Positions 46,114 through 56,026 are shown, counted from the stretch's first letter. The stretch is DNA of 64,000 nt from Solibacillus sp. FSL K6-1523 (GCF_038005225.1 NZ_JBBOSU010000001.1:3832001-3896000), one strand, 5' to 3'. Made by a program: numbers and translations. The notes: generated by a model from the sequence alone, not told the origin.

Positions 46114-47859
46114 TTAACGATCATTGTCTAACTTAAATTTCGCAACAAGCGTTTGCAGTTCCTCTGCTGTTTTCCCTAACGAAGTAGAAGCTTCCTTTAC
46201 TTCCAGCATCGTAGACAATTGTTGTTGAGTAGACTGCGATACATTTGACGCAAATTGTGAAGATTGTTCGGATGTATTTTTGATGTTCGTTACAGACGCA
46301 GCTACTTCCTCTGAAGAAGCGGATATTTGCTCGGATGCTGCTGATATTTCACGTATTTGATTCGCCACTTCTTCTGATGAAGTAAGGATGTTTTTAAAGA
46401 TTACCCCAACTTCATTCGTATAATCCATTCCAACTTTCACGTCAGTTTTCCCTTTTTCCATCACAACGATTGATGCGTTTGAATCGGATTGAATTGCGCT
46501 TATCAAATTGTAAATTTCTGTTGCTGATTGAGCTGATTGTTCAGCTAACCTTCTTACTTCATCTGCCACGATAGCAAAGCCTTTACCATGTTCCCCCGCT
46601 CTTGCTGCTTCAATCGCTGCATTAAGCGCCAACAAGTTTGTTTGATCGGCTATCGCAGTAATAATATTCACAATGTCGCTAATTTTATTCGTATTCACAT
46701 GCAAGCCATTAATTGTTGTACTAATTTGTTCAACAGATTCATTAATTAACTGCATTTGTGCTATCACTTGTTGAACAACGGTATCTCCTTGCTCCGACGC
46801 TTTAGAAGCAGAAATAGACGATTCGGCTGCTGTATTTGCTGATTCAGCAATTTGTTGAATACCAAATGCAGTTTCTTCCATTGCAGCAGCAGTTTCCTCC
46901 GTCATGATTAATGATGCTTCTGCATTTTGATTAATCTGTTCCATATCCTTCGCAATATGCGTTGAGCTATTATACGATTCAATGGCATTCGTTGTTAGCT
47001 GATTTGCTGCTGAAGATACATGATTCGATGTATTTCGGATATTGAGTATGACATGTTGTAAATTTGAAACCATCGTTTTGATCGACTCGGATAGCTTCCC
47101 TATTTCATCATGTGTAATTTCTAACTCCACATCTTTCAATTCTCCATTTGCGACTTGGTTTGCGACAACTACTAATTTTTCAAGTGGTTTCAAAATGCGA
47201 CCAATAACTATGTACAGTAAAGTTAATAACACAACTAGCCCAATTGCTGCAATCACAAACTGTTTAAAAATACTCCCTTTAAGGATTGTTTCTATATAAT
47301 CTGCTGAATAATCGATGCCCAATAGCGCTATTATTTCGCCATTCTCATCTTCAATCGGACTATAAACAGATCTCCATGTGCCATAATTATCTTCATAAAT
47401 TTCGGTTACTTTTGTCTCATTATTTTTAACGGCAAGTTCCGCGACTGCTATATGTTCAGGTGCAAGTCCCGAGAGTACTTCTCCCGGTTCGAAAATATCA
47501 TTCATATTACTTGTATACCCGATAGGATTAATACCTTCATCACTCATAATCCCAATATAACTCCAACTCATAGTGCCTTGTTCTTCAAGTATCGTATTTA
47601 ATTGATTTTGTACCTTTAGGAAGTCAGCATCATCTTCCCCTTTAGCCGTTAATAGTTTTTTTACCTCATCATTATCTAAATTCATAGCTGTTAATAAACC
47701 AACACTTTCCAACTCTTTTTCAAGGTCGGTATTCATTCGGCTATGCAATTCATTAATATTTTGAGTTGTAATAACAGCGAGAAGCATAAACACAACTATA
47801 GAAACTGTAATTAACAGTTTGTACTTTAATGATACATTCTTTAAAAACTTCACTTTCAA
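46114..47859 (-). CDS. Methyl-accepting chemotaxis protein with extracellular Cache-like domain
   Basis: A protein of about 581 residues. Membrane segments lie near residues 12-33 and 200-222, enclosing an outside domain that ends in [23 protein letters not shown], as in Cache domains. A HAMP linker follows ([21 protein letters not shown]), then a long signalling domain with tip [21 protein letters not shown]. It senses an extracellular ligand, identity unknown. Start: TTG 47859 behind AAGGTGGAGA; a GTG two codons on (47853) is about equally good. Longer frames run into an upstream terminator. Confidence 0.9.
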   Translation of the reverse strand: MKVKFLKNVSLKYKLLITVSIVVFMLLAVITTQNINELHSRMNTDLEKELESVGLLTAMNLDNDEVKKLLTAKGEDDADFLKVQNQLNTILEEQGTMSWSYIGIMSDEGINPIGYTSNMNDIFEPGEVLSGLAPEHIAVAELAVKNNETKVTEIYEDNYGTWRSVYSPIEDENGEIIALLGIDYSADYIETILKGSIFKQFVIAAIGLVVLLTLLYIVIGRILKPLEKLVVVANQVANGELKDVELEITHDEIGKLSESIKTMVSNLQHVILNIRNTSNHVSSAANQLTTNAIESYNSSTHIAKDMEQINQNAEASLIMTEETAAAMEETAFGIQQIAESANTAAESSISASKASEQGDTVVQQVIAQMQLINESVEQISTTINGLHVNTNKISDIVNIITAIADQTNLLALNAAIEAARAGEHGKGFAIVADEVRRLAEQSAQSATEIYNLISAIQSDSNASIVVMEKGKTDVKVGMDYTNEVGVIFKNILTSSEEVANQIREISAASEQISASSEEVAASVTNIKNTSEQSSQFASNVSQSTQQQLSTMLEVKEASTSLGKTAEELQTLVAKFKLDNDR

Positions 47860-47902
47860 TCTCTCCACCTTTTTCGCATTGCTACCTTTTATTTTATTTA
47901 AC

Positions 47903-47936
47903 AAAAAAAGCCTACTTCTAAAGAAGAATAGGCTTT
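47903..47936 (-). terminator. Terminator hairpin in the leader of the Cache chemoreceptor gene
   Basis: AAAGCCTATTCTT/AGAAGTAGGCTTT stem plus a seven-base T-run on the minus strand, only about 45 bases upstream of the receptor start. It could end the pxpA-ycsG-ycsI transcript, or act as an attenuator because the only good promoter I see lies upstream of it. Confidence 0.75.
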
Positions 47937-47970
47937 AAAAAGATATACTCGAAATCTTTTCCCAATCATA

Positions 47971-47999
47971 AAACTAACACAACTCTAAAACATAGTCAA
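47971..47999 (-). promoter_or_regulatory. Putative promoter upstream of the chemoreceptor leader
   Basis: Minus strand TTGACT (47994-47999), 17-base spacer, TAGTTT (47971-47976). Transcripts from here would meet the 47903-47936 hairpin before the coding region. Confidence 0.45.
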
Positions 48000-48122
48000 T
48001 AGTCCTCATTTTGAATCCAAAACCCGAATCTATTAGCCTATTTTAATGTATCAATTAACATCTTTCTATAAAACATCTGGTGGTTATTTATAGAAGAGGT
48101 AGCTAATTTCAGGTGATTATCT

Positions 48123-48914
48123 TTAAAGTATGCTCAAACTTGTTTCCTTTATGTCCGTGATTAGCATATGCCCTGGTGCATGCGTAATCATAATAGCTGG
48201 TTTACTTTCCATTGCTACCGCTTGTGGTGTTACGCCACAAGCCCAGAATACTGGTATTTCTCCTTGCTTAATGGACACTGCATCCCCGAAATCTGGTTTT
48301 GAAATATCCATAATCCCTATTTGTTCTGGATTACCGATATGTATCGGTGCGCCGTGGACATTCGGGAAACGAGAAGTAATTTGAATTGCACGAATTGCAT
48401 CTTCAGGTGTCATTGGTCGCATACTGACAACGGTTGGTCCTTCAAACATACCAGCTTTTTCACATGCGATATTTGTCTTATACATTGGTACATTACAATT
48501 TTCTTGAATATGTCGAATTGGAATACCTGCTTCAAGAAGCGGTGTTTCAAATGTAAAGCTACACCCAATTGAAAAGCCAACCATATCATCTTCCCAAAAA
48601 TCCGTAATATCTAATACTTCCTCTGTAAAAACACCGTCGCGATAAATGCGATATTTCGGGATGTCCTTACGAATGTCCGCATTTTTCGCAATCGTAGCAG
48701 GTATAAATGATCCTGGTTCTGTCACGTCTAATAGTGGACACTGCTTTGGATTACGCTGACAAAAAAGAAGAAAGTCAAAAGCATGCTCTTTTTTCAAAAT
48801 TACTAAATTTGCTTGTGTAAATCCAATCGACATACCAGAAGTCGGTCCAGTAATTTCTTGATTTCGAATAAGTTTGCGCATTTCATTCGGATCTAATGTA
48901 CTATATAGTGTCAT
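48123..48914 (-). CDS. ycsI: Putative hydro-lyase, YcsI/DUF1445 family
   Basis: A 263-residue protein of the DUF1445 family (B. subtilis YcsI), with TSGMSIGFTQANLVIL, DLLD-like LLDVTEPGS, FSIGCSFTFETPLLEAGIP (conserved cysteine) and FWACGVTPQAVAMESKPAIMITHAPGHMLITD. It is part of the kip/pxp locus. Vertebrate D-glutamate cyclase carries a related domain, which fits a link to 5-oxoproline, but the exact reaction is not known. ATG 48914 follows AAAGGAGAG. Third gene after pxpA and ycsG. Confidence 0.9.
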   Translation of the reverse strand: MTLYSTLDPNEMRKLIRNQEITGPTSGMSIGFTQANLVILKKEHAFDFLLFCQRNPKQCPLLDVTEPGSFIPATIAKNADIRKDIPKYRIYRDGVFTEEVLDITDFWEDDMVGFSIGCSFTFETPLLEAGIPIRHIQENCNVPMYKTNIACEKAGMFEGPTVVSMRPMTPEDAIRAIQITSRFPNVHGAPIHIGNPEQIGIMDISKPDFGDAVSIKQGEIPVFWACGVTPQAVAMESKPAIMITHAPGHMLITDIKETSLSIL

Positions 48915-48934
48915 CTTCAATTCTCTCCTTTTAA

Positions 48935-48973
48935 AACGACCATCCATGATAAGGTTACTCATGAATGGTTGTT
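48935..48973 (-). other. Intercistronic stem-loop between ycsG and ycsI
   Basis: AACAACCATTCATGA pairs with TCATGGATGGTCGTT (two mismatches) on the minus strand, directly after the ycsG stop. A TTTTAAAAGG stretch follows; it may cause partial termination. Confidence 0.5.
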
Positions 48974-48976
48974 AGA

Positions 48977-50230
48977 TTAGCTGAATAATTTTTGCATTTG
49001 TTCTATTAAAGTAATAACGCTCAAGTATCCCATAAGAACAACTACTATTGCGCCAGTTACAGTTAACCAACGTGGATGTTTATATGTGCCCACAATATCT
49101 TTTTTATGTGCTGCAATTAATATAATCGTAAGTGCCAATGGTAAAATTAATGCATTTAATGCGCCAACAATGATCAATACATTCACAGGCTTTCCGATGA
49201 AGGTAAAAGTCGCTGTTGAAACGAGAATAAATCCGATAATGACCCAATTATGATATTTTTCAATCTTCGGATGGAATGAACGAATAAATGAAACAGATGT
49301 ATAAGCAGCACCTACAACAGAAGTAATCGCTGCCGCCCACATAATCATACCGAACATGCGATAACCGATATTACCAGCAGCAAGTTGGAAAACAGATGCT
49401 GGTGGATTATCAGGGTCAATCGCTAAACCTTGTGATACAACGCCAAGAACTGCTAAAAATAATGCAATACGCATCACGCCCGTAATCAAAATTCCTGTGA
49501 CAGAGCTCTTCGTTACTTCTGGCAAGGACTCTTGACCTTTAATGCCCGCATCTAACAGGCGATGACCACCAGCAAATGTTATGTATCCGCCAACTGATCC
49601 CCCAACTAGCGTCACGATTGCAAACCAGCTAATTTCTAGCGGCATAAAGGTTCTCACAACCGCTTCCCCTACAGGAGGTGTTGTTTTAAAAGCAACAAAT
49701 AGCATGAGTAAAACCATAATAACACCAGCTACTTGCGCTACTTTATCCATTGCCTTTCCTGCTTCTTTATAAATAAAGATAAAAACGGCAAATAATGCAC
49801 TTACAACGGCTCCGGTAATCGGATCTAAACCAATCATTGCATTTAGCCCTAGACCCGCTCCGGCTACGTTCCCAATATTGAATGCTAAACCGCCAATAAC
49901 GATTAGTAAGGCAAGAACAACACCTAATCCTGGCAATACTTTATTGGCAATCTCTTGCCCGCGCAAACCCGAAACAGCGATAATTCGCCAAACGTTAACT
50001 TGTGCAACAATGTCTAAAATTAAAGAAATTAAAATGACAAACCCAAAACTAGCAGCTAATTGCTGTGTAAATATTGTTGTTTGTGTTAAGAAGCCTGGTC
50101 CAATTGATGACGTAGCCATTAAAAATGCTGCGCCTAATAATACACTTTTACTAGCTGTTTTTTTCACAAATTTGCTTTTATTCTTTTGCTCTAGTTCCTC
50201 TTTACTCACTACTACTTTGTTAGCTCCCAT
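48977..50230 (-). CDS. ycsG: Nramp-like transporter of the kip/pxp locus (YcsG)
   Basis: A 417-residue membrane protein with about eleven segments and an Nramp/LeuT-type fold. The segment 1 area [19 protein letters not shown] lacks the DPGN motif that binds metals in true Nramp proteins, so a metal substrate is doubtful. Relatives sit in kip/pxp loci, and import of 5-oxoproline or a precursor is the natural inference. Its ATG overlaps the end of pxpA by 11 bases, so the two are coupled. Confidence 0.88.
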   Translation of the reverse strand: MGANKVVVSKEELEQKNKSKFVKKTASKSVLLGAAFLMATSSIGPGFLTQTTIFTQQLAASFGFVILISLILDIVAQVNVWRIIAVSGLRGQEIANKVLPGLGVVLALLIVIGGLAFNIGNVAGAGLGLNAMIGLDPITGAVVSALFAVFIFIYKEAGKAMDKVAQVAGVIMVLLMLFVAFKTTPPVGEAVVRTFMPLEISWFAIVTLVGGSVGGYITFAGGHRLLDAGIKGQESLPEVTKSSVTGILITGVMRIALFLAVLGVVSQGLAIDPDNPPASVFQLAAGNIGYRMFGMIMWAAAITSVVGAAYTSVSFIRSFHPKIEKYHNWVIIGFILVSTATFTFIGKPVNVLIIVGALNALILPLALTIILIAAHKKDIVGTYKHPRWLTVTGAIVVVLMGYLSVITLIEQMQKLFS

Positions 50231-50996
50231 TTAGTTCCTCCTTGATTGCACGTACAGAAATTTGCTGTTCCGTTAATTTTGCATGAATCTCTTTTGCGAA
50301 TTGTACCGCATGTTCCCCGTCTCCATGAATGCAAACTGTATCCGCTTGTAATGAGACTTCGATTTGCTGCTGTGATAGTACTTTGCCTTCTTTCACCATT
50401 TTCACAACTTGCCCGACAGCTTGTCCATTATCCGTAATCAGTGCATCCAGTTGGTTACGTGATGTTAACGAACCGTCTTGCTGATACGTACGATCTGCAA
50501 ACACTTCATGCGCCGTTTGAAGTCCAATTTTTTCTCCAGCCTTTGTTAATTCACTACCTGACAAACCGAATAACACAATGGAAGGTGAAATATCATAAAC
50601 AGCTTGTGCAATGGCCTCTGCAATTGCTGGATCTTTAGCTGCCATATTATAAAGTGCTCCATGTGGTTTCACATGCTGCATCGGTTCATTGTAGATTGTT
50701 AAAAAACCTTGCAATGCTCCAACTTGATACACGACCATATCGTAAGCTTCCTGTGGCGTAATTTTCATTTCACGTCGCCCAAAACCATTTAAATCCGGCA
50801 ATCCTGGGTGTGCTCCAATTTTCACACCGTTAGCAATCGCTAGCTTAACTGTTTCACGCATAACGGTAGGATCTCCGCCATGAAAACCACAAGCAATATT
50901 AGCAGATGTCACATATTTTAAAATTTCCTCTTGCTCACCAAGTTGATAGCGACCAAAACTTTCCCCTAAATCACAGTTTAAATCAACACGAAACAT
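50220..50996 (-). CDS. pxpA: 5-oxoprolinase subunit PxpA (LamB/YcsF family)
   Basis: A 258-residue protein beginning [19 protein letters not shown], the signature of YcsF/PxpA. It continues with [36 protein letters not shown] and [19 protein letters not shown]. With PxpB and PxpC it converts 5-oxoproline to glutamate using ATP. ATG 50996 follows GTGGGGAAAG; longer frames have no ribosome site. First gene of the minus-strand half of the locus. Confidence 0.96.
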   Translation of the reverse strand: MFRVDLNCDLGESFGRYQLGEQEEILKYVTSANIACGFHGGDPTVMRETVKLAIANGVKIGAHPGLPDLNGFGRREMKITPQEAYDMVVYQVGALQGFLTIYNEPMQHVKPHGALYNMAAKDPAIAEAIAQAVYDISPSIVLFGLSGSELTKAGEKIGLQTAHEVFADRTYQQDGSLTSRNQLDALITDNGQAVGQVVKMVKEGKVLSQQQIEVSLQADTVCIHGDGEHAVQFAKEIHAKLTEQQISVRAIKEELNGS

Positions 50997-51269
50997 TTTC
51001 TTTCCCCACTTTCTTTTTAAGAACGAATAACAATGAATGCGTTTCCATTTATTTGGTACCGACATTCGGAACTCAAGTTTTGAAATGTAAAAAAATCTTA
51101 GCATATTTTATTATTGTAGGAAAGAATAATTTTTAAATCTTGAGAAATAATAAAATTTTTTAACTTTTATTAAAATTCAACTTGTTTTTGTTCATTCTTA
51201 AAATATAATATTAATAATCCGTTTTTTAAAACCTAAATACCGATTTACGAAACTAGGGAGGTAGTTTTT

Positions 51270-52004
51270 ATGCCGAATTTAACAGAAAATTTGCAAATAA
51301 GACCTCTGAGTGATTCTGCACTTGTTATTCAAATAGGCGAAGGAATCAATGAGGCAACACATATAAAAGTAAAGAGCATATTAAATTTATTAGATAATCA
51401 TCCATTTAGCGGATTTATAGAGGCTGTACCTGCTTATAACAATGTGACGGTTTACTACAACCCAATCGATGTCTACTTCTCAAATTTAGATAAAGGTGTA
51501 AAAACGCCTTATGAAAATGTGAAAATGACAATTCTTTCTTTGATGAACCCTACTCATAACGGTGAAACAGCGAAGGAACGGTTAGTAAAGATACCTGTAG
51601 CATATGGCGGTGACATGGGTCCAGATTTGGAATTTGTAGCTTCTTATAACGGTTTAACACCGAGTGAAGTTATTAAAATCCACTCTTCTACACAATATCT
51701 TGTCTACATGCTAGGCTTTGCTCCAGGGTTCCCTTTTATGGGCGGAATGGACGAAAAAATTGCAACACCACGAAAAGAATCGCCACGTTTAGCAATTCCA
51801 CCTGGATCTGTTGGAATTGCGGGTAGCCAAACAGGGATTTACCCATTAGAAACACCTGGTGGATGGCAAATTATCGGAAGAACACCATCTCGTTTATTTC
51901 TACCTGAACAATTACCTCCGACGTTATTACAACCAGGCGATCGAATTCAATTTGTACCCATTTCATTGGATGAGTACACGAGAGATTGGGAGATGAAAAC
52001 ATGA
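51270..52004 (+). CDS. pxpB: 5-oxoprolinase subunit PxpB (KipI)
   Basis: A 244-residue protein of the KipI/PxpB family with QIRPLSDSALVIQIGE near the N-terminus, VKIPVAYGGDMGPDLE, and YMLGFAPGFPFMGGMDEKIATPRKESPRL followed by IPPGSVGIAGSQTGIYPLETPGGWQIIGRTP. In B. subtilis KipI was also described as an inhibitor of sporulation kinase A. An AGGGAGGTAG site precedes ATG 51270. Its last codon overlaps pxpC by four bases (ATGA), so the pair is translationally coupled. Confidence 0.96.
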   Translation: MPNLTENLQIRPLSDSALVIQIGEGINEATHIKVKSILNLLDNHPFSGFIEAVPAYNNVTVYYNPIDVYFSNLDKGVKTPYENVKMTILSLMNPTHNGETAKERLVKIPVAYGGDMGPDLEFVASYNGLTPSEVIKIHSSTQYLVYMLGFAPGFPFMGGMDEKIATPRKESPRLAIPPGSVGIAGSQTGIYPLETPGGWQIIGRTPSRLFLPEQLPPTLLQPGDRIQFVPISLDEYTRDWEMKT

Positions 52005-52999
52005 GCGTAAAAGTATTACAGCCAGGAATGTTGGCAACGATTCAAGATTTAGGGAGATATGGACTACAGAAGTTTGGTGTTATTGTAGGAGGAGCGATGG
52101 ATTCAAATTCCTTACGAATTGCGAATTTACTCGTTGGAAATGCTGAAGGAGAAGGGGCTCTTGAGGTGACACTTTTCGGCACTAGCCTGTTATTTGAAAG
52201 TGATGAACTCGTTGCAATTACAGGTGGTAATCTACAACCTACCGTGGATGGAAATGAAGTCCCTATGTGGCAACCACTGTTAATTCGAAAAGGGTCTATT
52301 TTAAAATTTAATGCTGCGATTAGTGGTAGCCGCGCTTATGTAGCATTTGGCGGTGGCTTTCAAGTACCTGAAGTGATGGGCAGTAAAAGCACTTACATAC
52401 GTGCTGGTATTGGTGGCTTTCAAGGTAGAAAACTGCAAAAAAATGATGTTCTTGAATGCAATACTCGAACAGAATCAGGAGAGGACCTTTTTAATCAATT
52501 ACAAAAGAAAACCTCTTACCTTTCTTGGTCCGTTCATTACACACCCTTTGTTACATTCAAAAAAACACAAACAATCCGTATCATCAGAGGCTCTGAATAT
52601 GAGCGGTTCGATGAAGGGGGTTTACAAAAATTCTTTTCAACACCTTACACGATTTCGACTCAATCAGATCGCATGGGCTATCGGTTAGAAGGACAAGATA
52701 TCCGATTAAAAGAGCCGTTTGAATTATTATCTGAAGGGGTTACATTTGGAACAATCCAAGTCCCTTCTAATGGGCAACCGATCATTTTAATGGCGGATCG
52801 TCAAACGACTGGCGGCTATCCGAAAATAGGACAAGTCATTTCTGCAGATTTACCAGCATTAGCACAAATGCAAGCAAATAGTCATGTATTCTTTAAAGAG
52901 GTTACACTTGAAGAAGCGCAGTGGGCATTAATCCACCAAGAGAGAGAAATGAATGAGCTGGCATTTGGGCTACGTATAAAAAGATTGCATCAACTATGA
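52001..52999 (+). CDS. pxpC: 5-oxoprolinase subunit PxpC (KipA)
   Basis: A 332-residue protein of the biotin-dependent carboxyltransferase-like/KipA family. It starts KVLQPGMLATIQDLGRYG and continues with GAMDSNSLRIANLLVGN, SRAYVAFGGGFQVPEVMGSKSTY and a C-terminal SEGVTFGTIQVPSNGQPIILMADRQTTGGYPKIG. It forms the PxpB-PxpC complex that phosphorylates and opens 5-oxoproline with PxpA. ATG 52001 overlaps the pxpB stop; an earlier in-frame ATG at 51986 is inside pxpB and has a poorer site. Confidence 0.95.
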   Translation: MSVKVLQPGMLATIQDLGRYGLQKFGVIVGGAMDSNSLRIANLLVGNAEGEGALEVTLFGTSLLFESDELVAITGGNLQPTVDGNEVPMWQPLLIRKGSILKFNAAISGSRAYVAFGGGFQVPEVMGSKSTYIRAGIGGFQGRKLQKNDVLECNTRTESGEDLFNQLQKKTSYLSWSVHYTPFVTFKKTQTIRIIRGSEYERFDEGGLQKFFSTPYTISTQSDRMGYRLEGQDIRLKEPFELLSEGVTFGTIQVPSNGQPIILMADRQTTGGYPKIGQVISADLPALAQMQANSHVFFKEVTLEEAQWALIHQEREMNELAFGLRIKRLHQL

Positions 53000-53003
53000 G
53001 CAA

Positions 53004-53045
53004 AATGGGGAGTCTCAATTGAATTTGAGGCTCCCCATTATTTTT
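53004..53045. terminator. Bidirectional terminator between pxpC and the IclR regulator gene
   Basis: AATGGGGAG(T)CTCA pairs with (T)GAG(G)CTCCCCATT; a T-run follows at 53041-53045 and A-run precedes. Confidence 0.85.
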
Positions 53046-53047
53046 AG

Positions 53048-53800
53048 TTAAACATAACCCAATTGCCTAGATATTTCTGCAGTAGCCTTCTTTAATTTTT
53101 CAACGAAGATTTCAGCATTTTCCCCTTTATAATTGGCTTCTAAACCTGCGATACTCATGGCCGCGATGACTTCTCCCTTATGATCAAAAATCGGCGCTGC
53201 AATCGCGGATGTATAATTTTCTAATTCTGAATGGCTAATTGTATAACCATGTTCTCTTGCATGTGCAATCGTTTCATAAAGTCTTTCCTTATCGGTAATC
53301 GTCCCATTTGCAAATGATTTGAGTTCTGACGATTCAACGTAATCCTTTATTTCACTATCTGGTAAAAAAGATAAGACTGCACGAGGACACGCCCCTGCAT
53401 AAAGAGGGCTTTTTCTACCAATCGCTGTATAAAGTCGAACTTTTTGCTTCATATCCACTTTTTCGATATAAATGGCTTCATCACCATCACGGACAATTAA
53501 ATTAATCGCTTCTTTTGTATCATTATGTAAATTATTCATAATCGGGTAGGCAATTTTTCTTATATCTAAACGTATGGAAACGAGGTGTCCAAATTTTAAA
53601 AACAGAATCCCTAATCTATATTTTGCATCTGCCCCTTTTTCTAACAATTCCATTTCCTCTAATGATTTTAACATGCGGAAAGCAGTCGTTTTCGGGATTC
53701 CTGATAACTCAATTACCTCTTGAAATGACAGTTCTATATGATCGATAAATAGATTTAAGATGTCCATTGAGCGGACAACTGTTTTATTGTTATTTGTCAA
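53048..53800 (-). CDS. IclR family transcriptional regulator (KipR-like)
   Basis: A 250-residue regulator with an N-terminal winged helix (ILNLFIDHIELSFQEVIELSGIPKTTAFRMLKSL) and a C-terminal IclR ligand domain (RKSPLYAGACPRAVLSFLPD, ending SAIAAPIFDHKGEVIAAMSIAG). Its position beside pxpBC matches KipR of B. subtilis, which represses the kip operon. The start is TTG 53800, with AAGGAAG about 11 bases upstream, rather wide; an internal ATG 11 codons later would cut the helix-turn-helix. It likely controls both divergent pxp halves. Confidence 0.88.
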   Translation of the reverse strand: MTNNNKTVVRSMDILNLFIDHIELSFQEVIELSGIPKTTAFRMLKSLEEMELLEKGADAKYRLGILFLKFGHLVSIRLDIRKIAYPIMNNLHNDTKEAINLIVRDGDEAIYIEKVDMKQKVRLYTAIGRKSPLYAGACPRAVLSFLPDSEIKDYVESSELKSFANGTITDKERLYETIAHAREHGYTISHSELENYTSAIAAPIFDHKGEVIAAMSIAGLEANYKGENAEIFVEKLKKATAEISRQLGYV

Positions 53801-54128
53801 TTCAGTTTTATCTTCCTTTCGTTTATAGATATTTTTTTTCGAATACTAAATAATATTTGCTACTCACTATAAAATGAGGTCATTCACCCATTTTCAAATT
53901 CTAATTATACCTAATAACTTACTATTTTTGTATACCTTGTATATTGGAGAATTTGGGGAATAGTTTTGCTTCATGGATAAAAGTAATTGTTGTACGTTTC
54001 ATTGCCCAATGAAAGAGTCCTTTTTCTTCCGCCTTACATATAATGGTGAGGAGCTATCTTGAGCAGCTTTCACATGTTTTTTCAAAGCGTTGAAAAAAGG
54101 ACTCTATCTTAAAATACGGAGGTATAAT
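53801..54128. other. Intergenic region between the IclR gene and the 165-residue gene
   Basis: AT-rich, with a nested inverted repeat at 54013-54105 (listed separately). No other gene or element recognised. Confidence 0.5.
54013..54105 (+). repeat. Nested inverted repeat in the 5' leader of the unknown gene
   Basis: AGAGTCCTTTTTC (54014-54026) pairs with GAAAAAAGGACTCT (54092-54105). Inside it a second stem is possible, GTGA/AGCT at about 54047-54054 against AGCT/TCAC at about 54065-54073. It ends 24 bases before the start codon. It could be a cis-acting RNA structure or the remnant of a small mobile element. Confidence 0.6.
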
Positions 54129-54626
54129 ATGACAAGTTTTCATTCATTTCATGGAACGATAACGGAGATTACTAATCTCAATGTAGGTCAGGGTGGGAAA
54201 AAAGGTTGTAATAAACTGTTTACATTAAGAAATAATATGGGGGTCATCGTAAATTTCGCCGTTTCACCTTCCACTTACTTCGTTGACCATGAAACGTTAG
54301 TCGTGGGGGATCGCGTGACAGGGTATTATGATGCAAATGCACCCGCTATCCTTATTTATCCACCACAATATCAAGCGCTCGTTATGGTAAAAGATAATTT
54401 AAATCAAAATGTAAAAGTTGATTTCTTCAATAGCCAATTGCAAAGCAGTGACGGGCAATTACAATTAAATTTGTCTGCTAATACACATATCCTTTTAACA
54501 AATGGGCAATTCTTTTCGGAATATCCAGGGAACCATGATTTAGTTGTATACTACGGTCCTACGACAAGGAGTATTCCTGCCCAAACCACACCGTACCGTA
54601 TTATTGTTTTATGCGGAGCGTATTAA
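54129..54626 (+). CDS. Protein of unknown function, 165 residues
   Basis: I do not recognise a family. The product is soluble, rich in beta-strand-forming residues, without signal peptide or membrane segment. It has an N-terminal FHGTITEITNLNVGQGGKKG, a central AVSPSTYFVDHETLVVGDRV and YDANAPAILIYPPQYQALVMV, then a second strand-rich half ending in YRIIVLCGAY. The pattern of a GDRVTGYYD turn between strands suggests an OB-like or beta-barrel fold. ATG 54129 follows CGGAGGTATAAT, an excellent site. It is preceded by a nested inverted repeat and followed by its own terminator. Confidence 0.8.
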   Translation: MTSFHSFHGTITEITNLNVGQGGKKGCNKLFTLRNNMGVIVNFAVSPSTYFVDHETLVVGDRVTGYYDANAPAILIYPPQYQALVMVKDNLNQNVKVDFFNSQLQSSDGQLQLNLSANTHILLTNGQFFSEYPGNHDLVVYYGPTTRSIPAQTTPYRIIVLCGAY

Positions 54627-54683
54627 TAAATAGTAAGTTTAAAACTTAAAAAATTTGCGGCAAATGAATCGTATTGCTGTTCC

Positions 54684-54723
54684 AAAGTTAGAATTGTAAA
54701 GTTTGCAATTCTAACTTTTTTTT
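54684..54723 (+). terminator. Terminator of the unknown gene
   Basis: AAAGTTAGAATTG pairs perfectly with CAATTCTAACTTT and is followed by eight T residues. Confidence 0.92.
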
Positions 54724-55054
54724 ACATGTTATTTGCCTTTTAAGCAGCCTTTTCGGTCACATTTGCAAAATTAGCGTCATCAGTGGATTATTTTAATAAA
54801 AGTCGATACAATTATATTTAAAAAACTGGTAATTTCATAGTTGAAAGTGCGTTGATTACTACATGTAAATGAATACGATATACATAGTTTTTTTACTAGT
54901 ACATCAATGCACCTTGTTGTAAACTGATTTATAATGATTTTCCCTTTTCTTTGAAAAAGTTATAGTGAATTGGATCATTCCAGAAAGATTACTCTTCCTC
55001 TATAAATCCATTTAATTACGCAACTAATATGTCACACCAAAAGAGAGGTTTTTT
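54724..55054. other. Upstream region of the urea transporter gene
   Basis: AT-rich. A TATAAT-like box occurs at about 54930, but no well-spaced -35 box. No gene, riboswitch or operator recognised. Confidence 0.4.
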
Positions 55055-55987
55055 ATGAGTATTCTAAATAACCAGTTAGATTGGAAAAAAGTTCTAGTTG
55101 CATCATTCAAAGGAATTTCACAAGTAGTTTTCATCGAAAATACGATTACAGGGATTTTATTTTTACTCGCAATAACTATCGCATCCCCTCTAGTAGGTGC
55201 GATTGCATGGCTATCTTCTTTTATTGCCGTACTCATCGGGATCGTTGGAAAAGCAAATGAAGACATAATCCAGAAAGGTTTACTTGGGTTTAATCCTGTT
55301 TTAACTGGTATGGCACTTACCTTATCCTTAACGGGACCGTACCATTGGGTTATTGCTCTTATTGGAGCAGTAGTTGCTGCATTTATTACAGCTGCAATGA
55401 TGCATCTCATGCGAAATACTAAAATCCCAGTACTAAGCTTTCCATTTATTATCGTAAGTTGGGTTACATTATTAGCATCCTATCAGCTTGACTTCATTCA
55501 ATTATCAATCCTTCTCGCTCCTCAAGATTTAACACATTGGAGCTTAGATATTGAAGGTACAGTCAACTGGTTCCAAGCGATATTAAATGGTTTAGGGCAA
55601 ATATTCTTTCTACAAAATCCCCTTTCATCCGTTTTACTTTATATTGGATTATTCTTTGCAAGTTGGAAATTTGGCTTATTTGCGTTAATCGGGAATGTAA
55701 TTGCGATTCTAACAGCCTTTGCTTTAGGCGGTGCACATGAATTAATACATACTGGCCTATACGGATTTAATGGTGTTTTAATAATTTTAGCAGTAGCTGT
55801 TGCTTTTAAAGAGTCTCATAATAGTCTTGGCTATATAACGGGAATCTTTGGAGCCTGCATAAGTGTGCCGCTCACTGCAACTGTCACAACTTGGCTTATA
55901 CCATATGGCCTTCCAGTTTTCACTATGCCATTCGTCCTCTGTACATGGTTGCTGTTGGCTGCTAGAAATGTATTACCAAGGTTTTAA
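55055..55987 (+). CDS. Urea transporter (UT family)
   Basis: A 310-residue channel-like membrane protein with two homologous halves, the fold of bacterial and mammalian urea transporters. The paired signatures are GLLGFNPVLTGMALTLSL near residue 74 and GLYGFNGVLIILAVAVAF near 236, each followed by a FSFPFI/TMPFVL stretch (PVLSFPFIIVSW; LPVFTMPFVLCTW) that lines the urea pore. It allows passive urea flow. AAAAGAGAGG precedes ATG 55055. No urease genes are in the window. Confidence 0.92.
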   Translation: MSILNNQLDWKKVLVASFKGISQVVFIENTITGILFLLAITIASPLVGAIAWLSSFIAVLIGIVGKANEDIIQKGLLGFNPVLTGMALTLSLTGPYHWVIALIGAVVAAFITAAMMHLMRNTKIPVLSFPFIIVSWVTLLASYQLDFIQLSILLAPQDLTHWSLDIEGTVNWFQAILNGLGQIFFLQNPLSSVLLYIGLFFASWKFGLFALIGNVIAILTAFALGGAHELIHTGLYGFNGVLIILAVAVAFKESHNSLGYITGIFGACISVPLTATVTTWLIPYGLPVFTMPFVLCTWLLLAARNVLPRF

Positions 55988-56026
55988 TAATCTTTAGAGT
56001 ATGGGCTTATTATTTTTAAAAACAAT

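Noticed and set aside
48977-50230. Calling this gene mntH (manganese transporter)
   Set aside because: The DPGN motif is missing and the gene lies within the pxp locus.
54009-54062. 17-codon frame overlapping the nested inverted repeat, possible leader peptide
   Set aside because: No ribosome site before the ATG and no run of regulatory codons.
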